Source: Plantago major
Lineage: Eukaryota; Streptophyta; Magnoliopsida; Lamiales; Plantaginaceae
Length of the DNA: 64,000 nt
NCBI GenBank assembly: GCA_026545765.1
Contig: JAIFAC010000150.1
Location: forward strand, 1 to 64,000
Direction: 5' to 3'
Notes under the pieces: generated by a model
Databases searched by the model: none
The model's input: the letters and a program-made list of their open reading frames with translations, nothing else
What the model was told of the DNA's origin: nothing
Made by a program: the position numbers and the translations under genes
In this document: piece by piece, positions 15,001-27,100 of the stretch
Layout: the number at the start of each line of letters is the position of its first letter
Numbering within the stretch: position 1 is the stretch's first letter

Positions 15001-18000
15001 GGAGTGGGATAATGTCAAACGAAGAAGTCTACGAGATATTTAAACAATACACTGAAGGAGTATGAGTGTCAAAATCGAAGAACACTACTTGAGAATTAAA
15101 AATGACACATAAGGAGTGGGATAAACAACACAATTACAAACAGAGAAGTCAATTTGAGATTTAAACAACACACATGAGGAGTAATAAAATAACGAACGAA
15201 GAACTCTACTTGATAGTTAAACAAAACACAAAAGTTGTGGTATTAACAAATATCGAACAACTCCAATTGAGAGATAAACAACACAATAAAGGAGTGGGAT
15301 AATGTCAAACGAAGAAGTCTATTAGATATTTAAACAATACACTGAAGGAGTATGAGTATCAAAATCGAAGAACACTACTTGAGAGTTCAACAACACACAT
15401 AAGGAGTGGGATAAACAACACAATAAACGAGTGGGATAATTACAAACGGAGAAGTCAATTTGAGATTTAAACAACACACAGGAGGAGTAATAAAATAACG
15501 AACGAAGAACTCTACTTGAGAGTAAAACAAAACACAAAAGGGGTGGGATAAACAACAAACGAATTACTCCACTTGAGAGATAAACAACACAATAAAGGAG
15601 TGGGATAATGTCAAACGAAGAAGTCTATGAGATATTTAAACAATACACTGAAGGAGTATGAGTGTCAAAATCGAAGAACACTACTTGAGAATTAAAAAAG
15701 ACACATAAGGAGTGGGATAAACAACACAATAAAGGAGTGGGACAATTACAAACGGAGAAGTCAATTTGAGATTTAAACAACACACATGAGGAGTAATAAA
15801 ATAACGAACGAAGAACTCTACTTGAGAGTTAAACAAAACACAAAAGGAGTGGGATAAACAAAAAACGAACAACTCCAATTGAGAGATAAACAACACAATA
15901 AAGGAGTGGGATAATGTCAAACGAAGAAGTCTATTAGATATTTAAACAATACACTGAAGGAGTATGAGTATCAAAATCGAAGAACACTACTTGAGAGTTC
16001 AACAACACACATAAGGAGTGGGATAAACAACACAATAAACGAGTGGGATAATTACAAACGGAGAAGTCAATTTGAGATTTAAACAACACAGGAGGAGTAA
16101 TAAAATAACGAACGAAGAACTCTACTTGAGAGTAAAACAAAACACAAAAGGAGTGGGATAAACAACAAACGAACAACTCCACTTGCGAGATAAACAACAC
16201 AATAAAGGAGTGGGATAATGTCAAACGAAGAAGTCTATTAGAGATTTAAACAATCAACTGAAGGAATATGAATATCACAATCGAAGAACACTACTTGACA
16301 GTTAAACAACACACATAAGGAGTGGGATAAACAACCTGATAAAGGAGTGTGATAATTACAATCGGAGAAGTCAATTTGAGATTTAAACAACACACATGAG
16401 GAGTAATAAAATAACGAACGAAGAACTCTACTTGAGAGTAAAACAAAACACAAAAGGAGTGGGATAAACAACAAATGAATTACTCCACTTGAGAGATAAA
16501 CAACACAATAAAGGAATGGGATAATGTCAAACGAAGAAGTCTATGAGATATTTAAACAATACACTGAAAGAGTACGAGAATCAAAATTGAAGAACACTAC
16601 TTGAGAATTAAAAAAGACACATAAGGAGTGGGATAAACAACACAATAAAGGAGTGGGCAATTACAAACGGAGAAGTCAATTTGAGATTTAAACAACACAC
16701 AGGAGGAGTAATAAAATAACGAACGAAGAACTCTAACACAAAAGGAGGGGGATAAACAACAAACGAATTACTCACTTGAGATAAACAACACAATAAAGGA
16801 GTGGGATAATGTCAAGCGAAGAAGTCTGAGATATTTAAACAATACACTGAAGGAGTATGAGTATCAAAATCGAAGAACACTACTTGAGAGTTCAACAACA
16901 CACATAAGGGTGGGATAAACAACACTGAAAAGCGAGTGGGATAATTACAAACGGAGAAGTCAATTTGAGATTTAAACAACACACATGAGGAGTAATAAAA
17001 TAACGAACGAAGAACTCTACTTGAGAGTTAAACAAAACACAAAAGGAGTGGGATAAACAAAAAACGAACAACTCCAATTGAGAGATAAACAACACAATAA
17101 AGGAGTGGGATAATGTCAAATGAAGAAGTCTATTAGATATTTAAACAATACACTGAAGGAGTATGAGTATCAAAATCGAAGAACACTACTTGAGAGTTCA
17201 ACAACACATTAGGAGTGGGATAAACAACCTGATAAGCAGGTGGGATAATTACAAACGGAGAAGTCAATTTGAGATTTAAACAACACAGAGGAGGAGTAAT
17301 AAAATAACGAACGAAGAACTCTACTTGAGAGTAAAACAAAACACAAAAGGAGTGGGATAAACAACCAACGAATTACTCCACTTGAGTGATAAACAACACA
17401 ATAAAGGAATGGGATAATGTCAAACGAAGAAGTCTATGAGATATTTAAACAATACACTGAAAGAGTATGAGTGTCAAAATCGAAGAACACTACTTGAGAA
17501 TTAAAAAAGACACATAAGGAGTGGGATAAACAACACAATAAAGGAGTGGGACAATTACAAACGGAGAAGTCAATTTGAGATTTAAACAACACACGAGGAG
17601 TAATAAAATAACGACCGAAGAACTCTACTTGAGAGTTAAACAAAACACAAAAGGAGTGGGATAAACAAAAAACGAACAACTCCAATTGAGAGATAAACAA
17701 CACAATAAAGAAGTGGGATAATGTCAAACGAAGAAGTCTATTAGATATTTAAACAATACACTGAAGGAGTATGAGTATCAAAATCGAAGAACACTACTTG
17801 AGAGTTCAACAACACACATAAGGAGTGGGATAAACAACACAACAAACGAGTGGGATAATTACAAACGGAGAAGTCAATTTGAGATTTAAACAACACACAG
17901 GAGGAGTAATAAAATAACGAACGAAGAACTCTACTTGAGAGTAAAACAAAACACAAAAGGAGTGGGATAAACAACAAACGAACAACTCCACTTGAGAGAT

Positions 18001-20135
18001 AAACAACACAATAAAGGAGTGGGATAATGTCAAACGAAGAAGTCTATTAGAGATTTAAACAATCAACTGAAGGAATATGAATATCACAATCGAAGAACAC
18101 TACTTGACAGTTAAACAACACACATAAGGAGTGGGATAAACAACACAATAAAGGAGTGGGATAATTACAAACGGAGAAGTCAATTTGAGATTTAAACAAC
18201 ACACAGGAGGAGTAATAAAATAACGAACGAAGAACTCTACTTGAGAGTAAAACAAAACACAAAAGGATTGGGATAAACAACCAACGAATTACTCCACTTG
18301 AGAGATAAACAACACAATAAAGGAGTGGGATAATGTCAAACGAAGAAGTCTATGAGATATTTAAACAATACACTGAAGGAGTACGAGAATCAAAATCGAA
18401 GAACACTACTTGAGAATTAAAAAAGACACATAAGGAGTGGGATAAACAACACAATAAAGGAGTGGGATAATTACAAACGGAGAAGTCAATTTGAGATTTA
18501 AACAACACACAGGAGGAGTAATAAAATAACGAACGAAGAACTCTACTTGAGAGTAAAACAAAATACAAAAGGAGTGGGATAAACAACAAACGAATTACTC
18601 CACTTGAGAGATAAACAACACAATAAAGGAGTGGGATAATGTCAAACGAAGAAGTCTATGAGATATTTAAACAATACACTGAAGGAGTATGAGTATCAAA
18701 ATCGAAGAACACTACTTGAGAGTTCAACAACACACATAAGGAGTGGGATAAACAACACAACAAGCAGGTGGGATAATTACAAGCGGAGAATTCAATTTGA
18801 GATTTAAACAAAACACAGGAGTTGTTTTATAATATATAACGAAGAACTCTACTTGAGAGTTAAACAAAACACAAAAGGAGTGGGATAAACAAAAAACGAA
18901 CAACTCCAATTGAGAGATAAACAACACAATAAAAGAGTGGGATAATGTCAAACGAAGAAGTCTATTAGATATTTAAACAATACACTGAAGGAGTATGAGT
19001 ATCAAAATCGAAGAACACTACTTGAGATTTCAACAACACACATAAGGAGTGGGATAAACAACCTGATAAGCAGGTGGGATAATTACAAGCGGAGAAGTCA
19101 ATTTGAGATTTAAACAACACACGGAGGAGTAATAAAATAACGAACGAAGAACTCTACTTGAGAGTAAAACAAAACACAAAAGGATTGGGATAAACAACAA
19201 ACGAATTACTCCACTTGAGAGATAAACAACACATTAAAGGAGTGGGATACTGTCAAACGAAGAAGTCTATGAGATATTTAAACCATATACTGAAGGAGTA
19301 GGAGTGTCAAAATCGAAGAACACTACTTGAGAATTAAAAAAGACACATAAGGAGTGGGATAAACAAAGCAATAAAGGAGTGGGACAATTACAAACGGAGA
19401 AGTCAATTTGAGATTTAAACAACACACGAGGAGTAATAAAATAACGACCGAAGAACTCTACTTGAGAGTTAAACAAAACACAAAAGGAGTGGGATAAACA
19501 AAAAACGAACAACTCCAATTGAGAGATAAACAACACAATAAAGGAGTGGGATAATGTCAAACGAAGAAGTCTATTAGATATTTAAACAATACACTGAAGG
19601 AGTATGAGTATCAAAATCGAAGAACACTACTTGAGAGTTCAACAACACACATAAGGAGTGGGATAAACAACCTGATAAGCAGGTGGGATAATTACAAACG
19701 GAGAAGTCAATTTGAGATTTAAACAACACACAGAAGGAGTAATAAAATAACGAACGAAGAACTCTACTTGAGAGTAAAACAAAATACAAAAGGAGTGGGA
19801 TAAACAACAAACGAACAACTCCACTTGAGAGATAAACAACACAATAAAGGAGTGGGATAATGTCAAACGAAGAAGTCTATTAGAGATTTAAACAATCAAC
19901 TGAAGGAATATGAATATCACAATCGAAGAACACTACTTGACAGTTAAACAACACACATAAGGAGTGGGATAAACAACACAATAAAGGAGTGGGATAATTA
20001 CAAACGGAGAAGTCAATTTGAGATTTAAACAACACACAGGAGGAGTAATAAAATAACGAACTTAGAACTCTACTTGAGAGTAAAACAACTCACAAAAGGA
20101 GTGGGATAAACAACCAACAAATTACTCCACTTGAG

Positions 20136-20151
20136 AGATAAACAACACAAT
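20136..20151. repeat. Target-site duplication, left copy (HACD retrocopy)
   Basis: AGATAAACAACACAAT is satellite monomer 3 sequence and directly precedes a poly(T) run. The identical 16 bases recur at 21043-21058 on the other side of the insert. The last T is shared with the poly(T) run, so the duplication is 15 or 16 bp. Confidence 0.9.
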
Positions 20152-20163
20152 TTTTTTTTTTTT

Positions 20164-20398
20164 GGTAAAATAACATTACAAGGATAACAAAAAATGATCT
20201 TCATGCCATATTAGGTTGAAAGAAAGGAACATTGCCATTTTAGGTTGAGAAGAAATCACAATTAATCTTTGAGAAGGTCAATAAACACAAAAGTTAATGG
20301 CTAAAGAAACCATACTAGTAGTAACCTTCATAAGCACTTGACAACAGGTTCAACTGTGCCTTCCATGTGGTGTAGAACCAACATCCACATTCAGTTAA
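20164..20398 (-). other. 3' untranslated region of the HACD retrocopy
   Basis: On the minus strand, 235 bases lie between the HACD stop codon (20399-20401) and the poly(A) tail. There is no canonical AATAAA on that strand close to the tail; plant polyadenylation signals are often degenerate. No other feature is visible here. Confidence 0.75.
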
Positions 20399-21042
20399 TC
20401 AGTTCCTCTTTGTCTTTTGGTTTTTACCCAGTTTCGAACGTCTTTGCTTGAATAAGTGAAGGTAAAGTTTCAACCACAATACCGGATAGCAGAGAAGAAG
20501 AACCACAACGAAGTTATAATAGCTGAAAGGAAGGCTATCTGCGTACAGGTTTTCCTTCTTTATAAAAGGGAGCGCTTTGTACATGAGCCACATCTCGCCA
20601 GGAAAAACTCCAATCGGGTATAAGACAATGAATGCATTATACCTGATCCAGGCGACCCAGTTTGGAGGGTTGCCAACGCAATTCAGTGCATAATGGGTAT
20701 ATCTGATCACATCCGATATGCTCCAAGCGACAAATGTTACAAACACAGATGGCAGTTCCTGGAGCTGAGGAATTCGACGGACAATAGCAAACAAGAAGTG
20801 AGTCCTTCCACCCCATTGCATAAGTGGCATAATAACACCACTTGGAACAATCCCAATACACCCATGAATAACTTCAAAGAACGCAACAGCTTGCAACAGA
20901 CAAACAAGTTCACCGGCAGAAGAGTAAGTGGCATTGACAGAGTTGGTGTAAAACAAGCTGCATAAAATCTTGAAAAGGGCTAATGACCCTATGTAGCCAT
21001 TGTTTGTGTTCTTTTTCGATTTTGTAGTTATTAGCACCACCA
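20399..21042 (-). pseudogene. HACD (PTPLA-like): 3-hydroxyacyl-CoA dehydratase (PTPLA/HACD family) retrocopy, N-terminus lost
   Basis: The family is an ER membrane dehydratase that converts 3-hydroxyacyl-CoA to trans-2-enoyl-CoA, the third step of very-long-chain fatty acid elongation. About 214 codons are open with no stop. Recognisable family segments are EVIHGCIGIVPSG, PLMQWGGRTHF, AWSISDVIRYTHYAL, IRYNAFIVLYPIG, GEMWLMYKALPFIKK and a basic C-terminus (KQRRSKLGKNQKTKRN). The Tyr of LYPIG and the Glu of GEMW lie in the segment that carries the catalytic Tyr/Glu pair of the family. Several hydrophobic segments fit a polytopic membrane protein. The expected N-terminus and its ATG are missing. 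In frame, the first Met is the one in GVIMPLM. An ATG near 21002 is in another frame and meets a stop within three codons. The frame runs upstream into satellite, where it opens only at a TTG. I call it a pseudogene. Family assignment is firm; the exact paralogue (PTPLA-like, not PAS2) is less so. Confidence 0.85.
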
Positions 21043-21058
21043 AGATAAACAACACAAT
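21043..21058. repeat. Target-site duplication, right copy (HACD retrocopy)
   Basis: This is a perfect 16-base copy of 20136-20151. It resumes satellite monomer 3 at the point where the left copy left it, showing that the insertion was simple and did not delete flanking satellite. Confidence 0.9.
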
Positions 21059-21983
21059 AAAGGAGTGGGATAATGTCAAACGAAGAAGTCTATGAGATAT
21101 TTAAACAACACACTGAAGGAGTACGAGAATCATAATCGAAGAACAATACTTGAGAATTAAAAAACACACATAAGGAGTGGGATAAACAACACAATAAAGG
21201 AGTGGGATAATTACAAACGGAGAAGTCAATTTGATATTTAAACAACACACAGGAGGAGTAATAAAATAACGAACGAAGAACTCTACTTGAGAGTAAAACA
21301 AAATACAAAAGGAGTGGGATAAACAACAAACGAATTACTCCACTTGAGAGGTAAACAACACAATAAAGGAGTGGGATAATGTCAAACGAAGAAGTCTATG
21401 AGATATTTAAACAATACACTTAAGGAGTATGAGTATCAAAATCGAAGAACACTACTTGAGAGTTCAACAACACACATAAGGTGTGGGATAAACAACACAA
21501 CAAACGAGTGGGATAATTACAAACGGAGAAGTCAATTTGAGATTTAAACAACACACATGAGGAGTAATAAAATAACGAACGAAGAACTCTACTTGAGAGT
21601 TAAACAAAACACAAAAGGAGTGGGATAAACAAAAAACGAACAACTCCAATTGAGAGATAAACAACACAATAAAGGAGTGGGATAATGTCAAACGACGAAG
21701 TCTATTAGATATTTAAACAATACACTGAAGGAGTATGAGTATCAAAATCGAAGAACACTACTTGAGAGTTCAACAACACACGTAAGGAGTGGGATAAACA
21801 ACACAATAAACGAGTGGGATAATTACAAACGGAGAAGTCAATTTGAGATTTAAACAACACACAGGAGGAGTAATAAAATAACGAACGAAGAACTCTACTT
21901 GAGAGTAAAACAAAACACAAAAGGAGTGGGATAAACAACAAACGAGTTACTCCACTTGAGCGATAAACAACACATTAAAGGAG
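21043..21983. repeat. Satellite block II
   Basis: About 940 bp (three units) of the same array lie between the HACD retrocopy and LINE A. Its right end stops at the monomer 3/4 boundary (CATTAAAGGAGT), immediately before the LINE A coding sequence. No gene is visible. Confidence 0.95.
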
Positions 21984-24159
21984 TGGCTTCCGATGCTTCC
22001 TCTCCCCCCCCCCCTCTACCAAATCCTAACCTTCCTCAATCTTCCGCCCTTATGGCAAACAGTTTCCGGCCTTCGTCTTCCTCTCTTCCCCATCTTCGTC
22101 CCCCGTCGCCTCAACAGTCACATCAATGGCTGAATGGAGTGGATTTCACTTCCCTTCCTCGGATTGGGGTTTCGAATAACCATCCAATACGAACCTGGGT
22201 TAACCCTAATCTGTCTGTGAATAGGAACCCTTGTTCTACTTCGCAGTCAGATCCACAAACTCCTGCCTCAGATCTACCTGTTCCTCCCTTGTCTGCAGAT
22301 CTTGAATCTCTACAAGAGAAGCAAACCTTTGCGGATGTGGCTAACAAGCCGGCTGGAGTTAGTAACAAGACTGGAACTACCCTTCCTCTGTCCTTCCTTG
22401 AAATCATCTCTGAAGATCGTAAGATTATTAAGGCCAAGGAACATTTTTTGGTTGATGGAAAACCTGCAATCAAGTTTTCGGAGGAGGAGGTCACAACCCT
22501 AGCTCAGCCGTTCCATCTGACGCTTGATGGTAAGTTCATGGGTAAGACTACTCCTCGTATTCATGAGATTGCACCTGAATTTAAGAAACTAAAATTGAAA
22601 CGTGGTTTTTCCTTGAGTTTACTGGATAATAGACATGTTTTGATCTCCTTGTTTCTGGAGGAAGATTTCACTAAGATTTGGTTAAAAGGGTCGTTGTTTA
22701 TTGCGGGTACTACCCTTATTCTCTCAAAATGGTCACCTTCTTATTCCCCTGAAATGGACTCCCCTCTTGTTCCTTGTTGGGTGACTCTAAAAAAACTTCC
22801 TGTTATGTTGTTTCAAGCTGAAGCTTTATTTGAGATAGCTAAGCTAGTTGGTAACCCTCTTCGTATGGATCAAGCTACTGCTCATAAAACTGTGTTATCT
22901 AAAGCTAGATTATGTATAGAGGTTGATGCTTCTACATCCCCACCCCGAAATCTTATAGTTGAAGCTGGTGGTGTGTTACATTCCATTGATGTTGTGTATG
23001 ATGAGTATCCCAAGTTCTGCAGTCATTGTTCTAAATTAGGGCATGCGTTGGATGTGTGTTTCATTAAAAACCCTCTTTTAAAATCTAAAGGATCTGGTGA
23101 TTCTCATTGCTCAAAAGAATTGTTTCCCTAAAGTTGCTACTACTAACTCTCTGTTGCCCAATTGTAGATCAGGATGGTTTTGAGAAAGTGGTTAAAAAAC
23201 ACAAAAGAGTTAGAGCTTCCTATAATGTTTATGGTCTGCCTATTAACAAAACACGAAATGTTAGGATTCCTCCTCATCCTAGGAGGATTTCCCAAAACAT
23301 TAATGTGTCAGTTGCAGGTACAGACAAAGACACTGAAGTGGAAGTAGAAGAAATCTTTGCTACTGAGCATGTAAATGAGAAAGAAGGAGCTACTACTGAA
23401 GCACAAGAACCTGAACATGAGATAGGTAATGAAGAGAAGGAGAATACCTTGGACTTTGAAGATGCCTACCTGGCTACCAGGGTGGTTTCAGAGGAGTTGT
23501 TCCAAGTGGAATCCCCCATTGCTGCTTACAATAGCTCTTGCTCTAATGGTAGAGCTAGAACTTCTGAGAGCCCTCTCTGGAAAGATGTAGCTTCATCTGC
23601 TCCTCTTCAGGAGCATGTCTCTGAAGCACCTGAAGAAGGAGAATGCAAGGAAGATGATCAGGACTCTGAATGGGATATGGATGAACTTGTACTCCATGCT
23701 AAGCTTGGAATTATTAAGAACACTGATCCCAGACTGACTGCCTATACAAAGAACACTGCTTTTGATAGGGAAGTCTCAGTTCCCTTTTTAAATCCTGCAT
23801 CCCTTAATGAGCAACAGATATTAATTCCTGAACCTTCTTTCTTGCAGGAAAATAGAAGGAATTCTTTGGAGTCCCCCTCTCTCAATCCTTTGGTTTATGG
23901 AAAGAATGATGATACTGCTAGTGTTGACTCTGACACAAGTATGGTAAATTCCTCTCCTGTTCATAACTCTGATTCTGCCTTTGCCATTAGTGTACCTCTC
24001 ACTTCTAGTGCTAAAAAGAATTTGAGAAAGAAAAAACTAAAGCAAGCCAAGAAAGCTGCCTTAGCTGCCATGAACTATCTATCTCCAGCTAATGGAAGAT
24101 ATGCTAGTACCTCAGCTAGTGCTGATACTGGGAATCAACAAACCTCTTATTTTCAATGA
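21984..24159 (+). pseudogene. LINE A ORF1 (DUF4283 + CCHC knuckle), frameshifted
   Basis: ORF1 proteins of plant L1 elements bind element RNA in the ribonucleoprotein particle. The order is as in LINE B: a Pro/Ser-rich N-terminus, a DUF4283-like domain, a CX2CX4HX4C knuckle (CSHCSKLGHALDVC, near 23023-23064), an acidic middle and a Lys-rich end. The initiator ATG is lost at the satellite junction; the first in-frame Met lies in SSALMANSF. A frameshift near 23103-23120, where homopolymers are shorter than in B, moves the rest to another frame. A further short difference lies near 23143-23165. Relative to B, the TAA stop is replaced by CAA, so the frame runs on to a TGA at 24157-24159 that overlaps the ORF2 ATG (24156-24158). 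Confidence 0.9.
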
Positions 24160-27100
24160 TTGTTCAAATCTGGAATATTAGAGGTATTGGGAATCCCCAG
24201 TCTCAGCAACTTGTTATGTTTTATAAAATTCTCAAAAAATTGATGTTTTAGTATTACTTGATCCTTTAGTTGAATTCAATAGTCCTAAGTTTTGTAGGCT
24301 TTTGGGCTTTGATAGTATACTAAAGAATGAAAACAACAAAATCTGGATTTGTTTCTCTTCTTCTTGTAAAATTCAAGTTATAGCAGATGAGGAACAATAC
24401 TTGCATTGCTCCATTTCTCTGGCAGATGGTAGTTCTCCCTTTTTGGCCACTTTCATTTATGCAAAATGTACTAGAAGAGAGAGATACTCTTTATGGGAAG
24501 AAGTTTCTGCTTTAGGGGCCTCTATTCTATCTCCCTGGTGTGTTGGTGGAGATTTTAACATCATTACTACACCTAGTGAGAGAGAAGATGGCTCTTTACC
24601 TAACTTGAATGCCATAGCTGATTTTAATGATTTTATCTGTGTTAATGGTCTTCTTGATCTTGGTTTTTCTGGTGTTCCTTTCACCTGGGAACAGACTAAT
24701 GGTATGAAACAAAGATTAGACAGATTGCTCTTCAATAACTGTTGGTCTGATTCTTTCTTTCAAACTACCATCTCTCATGGTATGCTTCATTTATCAGATC
24801 ACAGACCTCTTTTGCTTAAGTTTACTACTTCCTGAAAACCTAAAAGCTCTTTTAAGTTTTTAAATATGTGGACTCTTCATGCTGACTTTTTGAAAGAAGT
24901 AGAGTCTAATTGGAACTTACCTGCTAGGAACATTGGTCTCAAAAAACTGAAAGAAAAATTGTACAGACTAAAACTTTTTCTCCAATTTTGGAACAAAAAG
25001 GTTTTTGGTAATGTGTTTGAAAGAGTCAAAAAACTTGAAACTGAGGTGTTATTAGCTGAGCAAGTTGTTTCTTCTAATCCTAGTACTCTGGCCATTAAAG
25101 ATTTGAAAAACAAACAAAGTCTGTTTGGTATTGCACTTGATCAAGAAGAAGAATTTTGGAAACAAAAAGCTTCTTCTAATTGGTGTGCTTTTGGTGAAAG
25201 AAACACTAAACTGTTTCACAGTATGGCTAAAACAAAAAGAGCTAGGATGGGGATACACTCTATCTATCATCAGGGCAATGAAATTTCTTTGCCTAACCTG
25301 CTGAAACAGTCTGCTGTGAGTTACTACACTAACCATTTTGCAGGGGATATTCCTTCTTTATCTCCCCCAACTCTTACTCTGCCAGGCCAGGAAGTCACTA
25401 TGGAACAAAATGCTGAGCTATGTAAACTTCCAACCATGGAAGAACTGCATCTGATTGTGGCAGGTCTTAAAATTTGGATTCACCCAGGCACGATGGCTTC
25501 TCTGGAAAATTCTTTCAAGTGTCATGGGAAGTTATCAAACTTGACTTATTAGAAGCTGTGCATGATTTTTTTACTGATGGGCTCATTCCTTTAGGCTTCT
25601 CTCATACCTTACTTGCTTTAATCCCTAAAGGATTGTCCCCAAGAATGGTGTGATTATAGGCCTATTAGCTTATGCTCTAATGTCCAAAAAATACTCTCTA
25701 AATTGTTGAATGATAGACTTGCTTCTATTCTTCCTTCTTTGATTTCTCTGAATCAATCTGGCTTTGTTAAAGGCAGGGCTATTGTGGATAATATCTTATT
25801 AGTGCAAGAACTTGCTCATGCTGTAGATAATAAGATTAAGGGTGCTAATGTGATTGTTAAATTGGATATGATGAAAGCATATGATAGAGTTCAATGGTCT
25901 TTTTTGGAAAACATCCTGCTCTCTTTTGGCTTTTCTGATATTTGGGTGAACTTGGTTATGAAAATTGTTACCAATTGCCATTACAGTGTGTTGATAAATG
26001 GTGAATCCTGTGGCTTTATACATGCTCTTCAAGGTCTTAGACAGGGAGATCCTATCTCCCCTGCCCTCTTCTTACTCATGAATGAATATTTGTCTAGATC
26101 CTTGAATGCTATGTTTGTTCTGCACCCTCATATGTATTACAAAGTCCCTAAAGGCATTCCCATTACCCATCTTGCATATGCAGATGATTGTGTTATTTTC
26201 TGTAATGGTTCTGATATCAGCATTACTCTTCTTAAAGAGTTTTTGTGTGTGTGAGTCTCAATCTGGTCAGAAAGTCAACCTTAACAAGAGTGGTTGTTTA
26301 TTTGGTAAAAGGGCTAATCACTCCTTGGTTTTGAGTACTTTAAACATGCCTGCTATCTCTTTTCCTTTTATTTACCTTGGTGCTCCTATAACCAAAGGTA
26401 ATAAGAAAAAAAGTTGGTACATGCCTCTTATTTCCAAAATCAGAGCCAAATTTTTGGGTTGGAACTTGGATCTTATATCCCAGGGTGGTAGGTTAACTTT
26501 GATTAAAAGTGTTCTAAATGCCCTTCCTGTGTACTTACTCCAAGTCCTGAAACCCCCTAAATCTGTGATTTATGTAATTGAACAAATTTTCTCCAAATTT
26601 TTTTGGGGGGCTCTTCTTGGGACTAGGAAATTTCATTGGACTAAATGGCAAAATCTGTGTTTCCCTTACAAAGAGTCTGGTTTGAATGTGTGCAGTCTGT
26701 ATGATCTATCTCTAGCTTTTACCATCAAGTTGTGGTTCAAACTTAGGGAGAATAGCTCTTTATGGGCTTCCTTCATGCATGCTAAATATATTAGGAACTC
26801 TTTTCCTGGGAACTTATGTCCTAAAGGTTCTGACTCTCCAATGTGGAGAAGATTATTGGGTGTTTGTGCCATTGCTCAGAAAACATGTTTTGCAAATTAG
26901 TCTGGTTGTGCTTACTTTTGGTATGATCATTGGTATCAGTATCTCTCTGTTGTAGAACTTCAATCTTCTGTGCAGACAGGTACTATTGATGAGACTACCA
27001 TCCAATCTTGGATTTCTGGAAATGTATGGGATATGTCCAAATTGGACATTCTCCCTATGCATATCAAAGTTAACATTGTCCTGAAGATACCTTGTTCTGT

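Larger units (their letters stand above)
1..20150. repeat. Satellite block I (306/281-bp composite units)
   Basis: This is a continuous tandem array with no gene. Read on the plus strand, each 306-bp unit holds five related monomers of 56-57 bp, most beginning GGAGT, plus a 25-bp partial monomer. Units of 281 bp without the partial monomer are interspersed, for example 12911-13191. The plus strand is clearly richer in A than T. The first ~120 bp belong to the c-type variant that is otherwise typical of the right side of the window. Local sequence variants recur, such as a CCTGATAAGCAGG form of the partial monomer near 2870, 10612, 17228 and 19672. The many short minus-strand reading frames mostly open with TTG, not ATG, and simply follow the repeat, so I do not call them genes. 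Confidence 0.97.
20151..21042 (-). mobile_element. Processed retrocopy of a HACD/PTPLA-like mRNA
   Basis: This non-satellite insert reads on the minus strand and ends in a poly(A) tail, seen on the plus strand as 13 T at 20151-20163. It contains a 3' untranslated stretch (20164-20398) and an uninterrupted HACD coding body (20399 to about 21041). A 15-16-bp duplication of satellite sequence flanks it, and the satellite continues in the same phase on both sides. Lack of introns, a poly(A) tail and a target duplication are the hallmarks of L1-mediated reverse transcription of a cellular mRNA. The source gene is not in this window. The 3' untranslated part carries a short near-duplicate around GCCATATTAGGTTGA and GCCATTTTAGGTTGA. 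Confidence 0.92.

Noticed and set aside
1..20150. CRISPR-like array of short repeats
   Set aside because: The intervals between repeated motifs are themselves repeats, not unique spacers. There are no cas genes and the context is eukaryotic.
1..20150. AAGGAG followed by ATG-like triplets as bacterial ribosome-binding sites
   Set aside because: AAGGAGTGGGAT is part of the satellite monomer. The LINE and HACD content show a plant nuclear genome.
21956..21983. Extension of LINE A ORF1 into upstream satellite
   Set aside because: The frame is open there only by chance and begins at TTG. Alignment with LINE B shows that the coding sequence starts at the codon now reading GTG at the junction.
24457..24735. 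Antisense frames inside the LINE coding regions (also 22123-22494, 43488-43859, 45824-46102)
   Set aside because: They are shadows of the sense ORF1/ORF2 frames, conserved between A and B only because the DNA is nearly identical.
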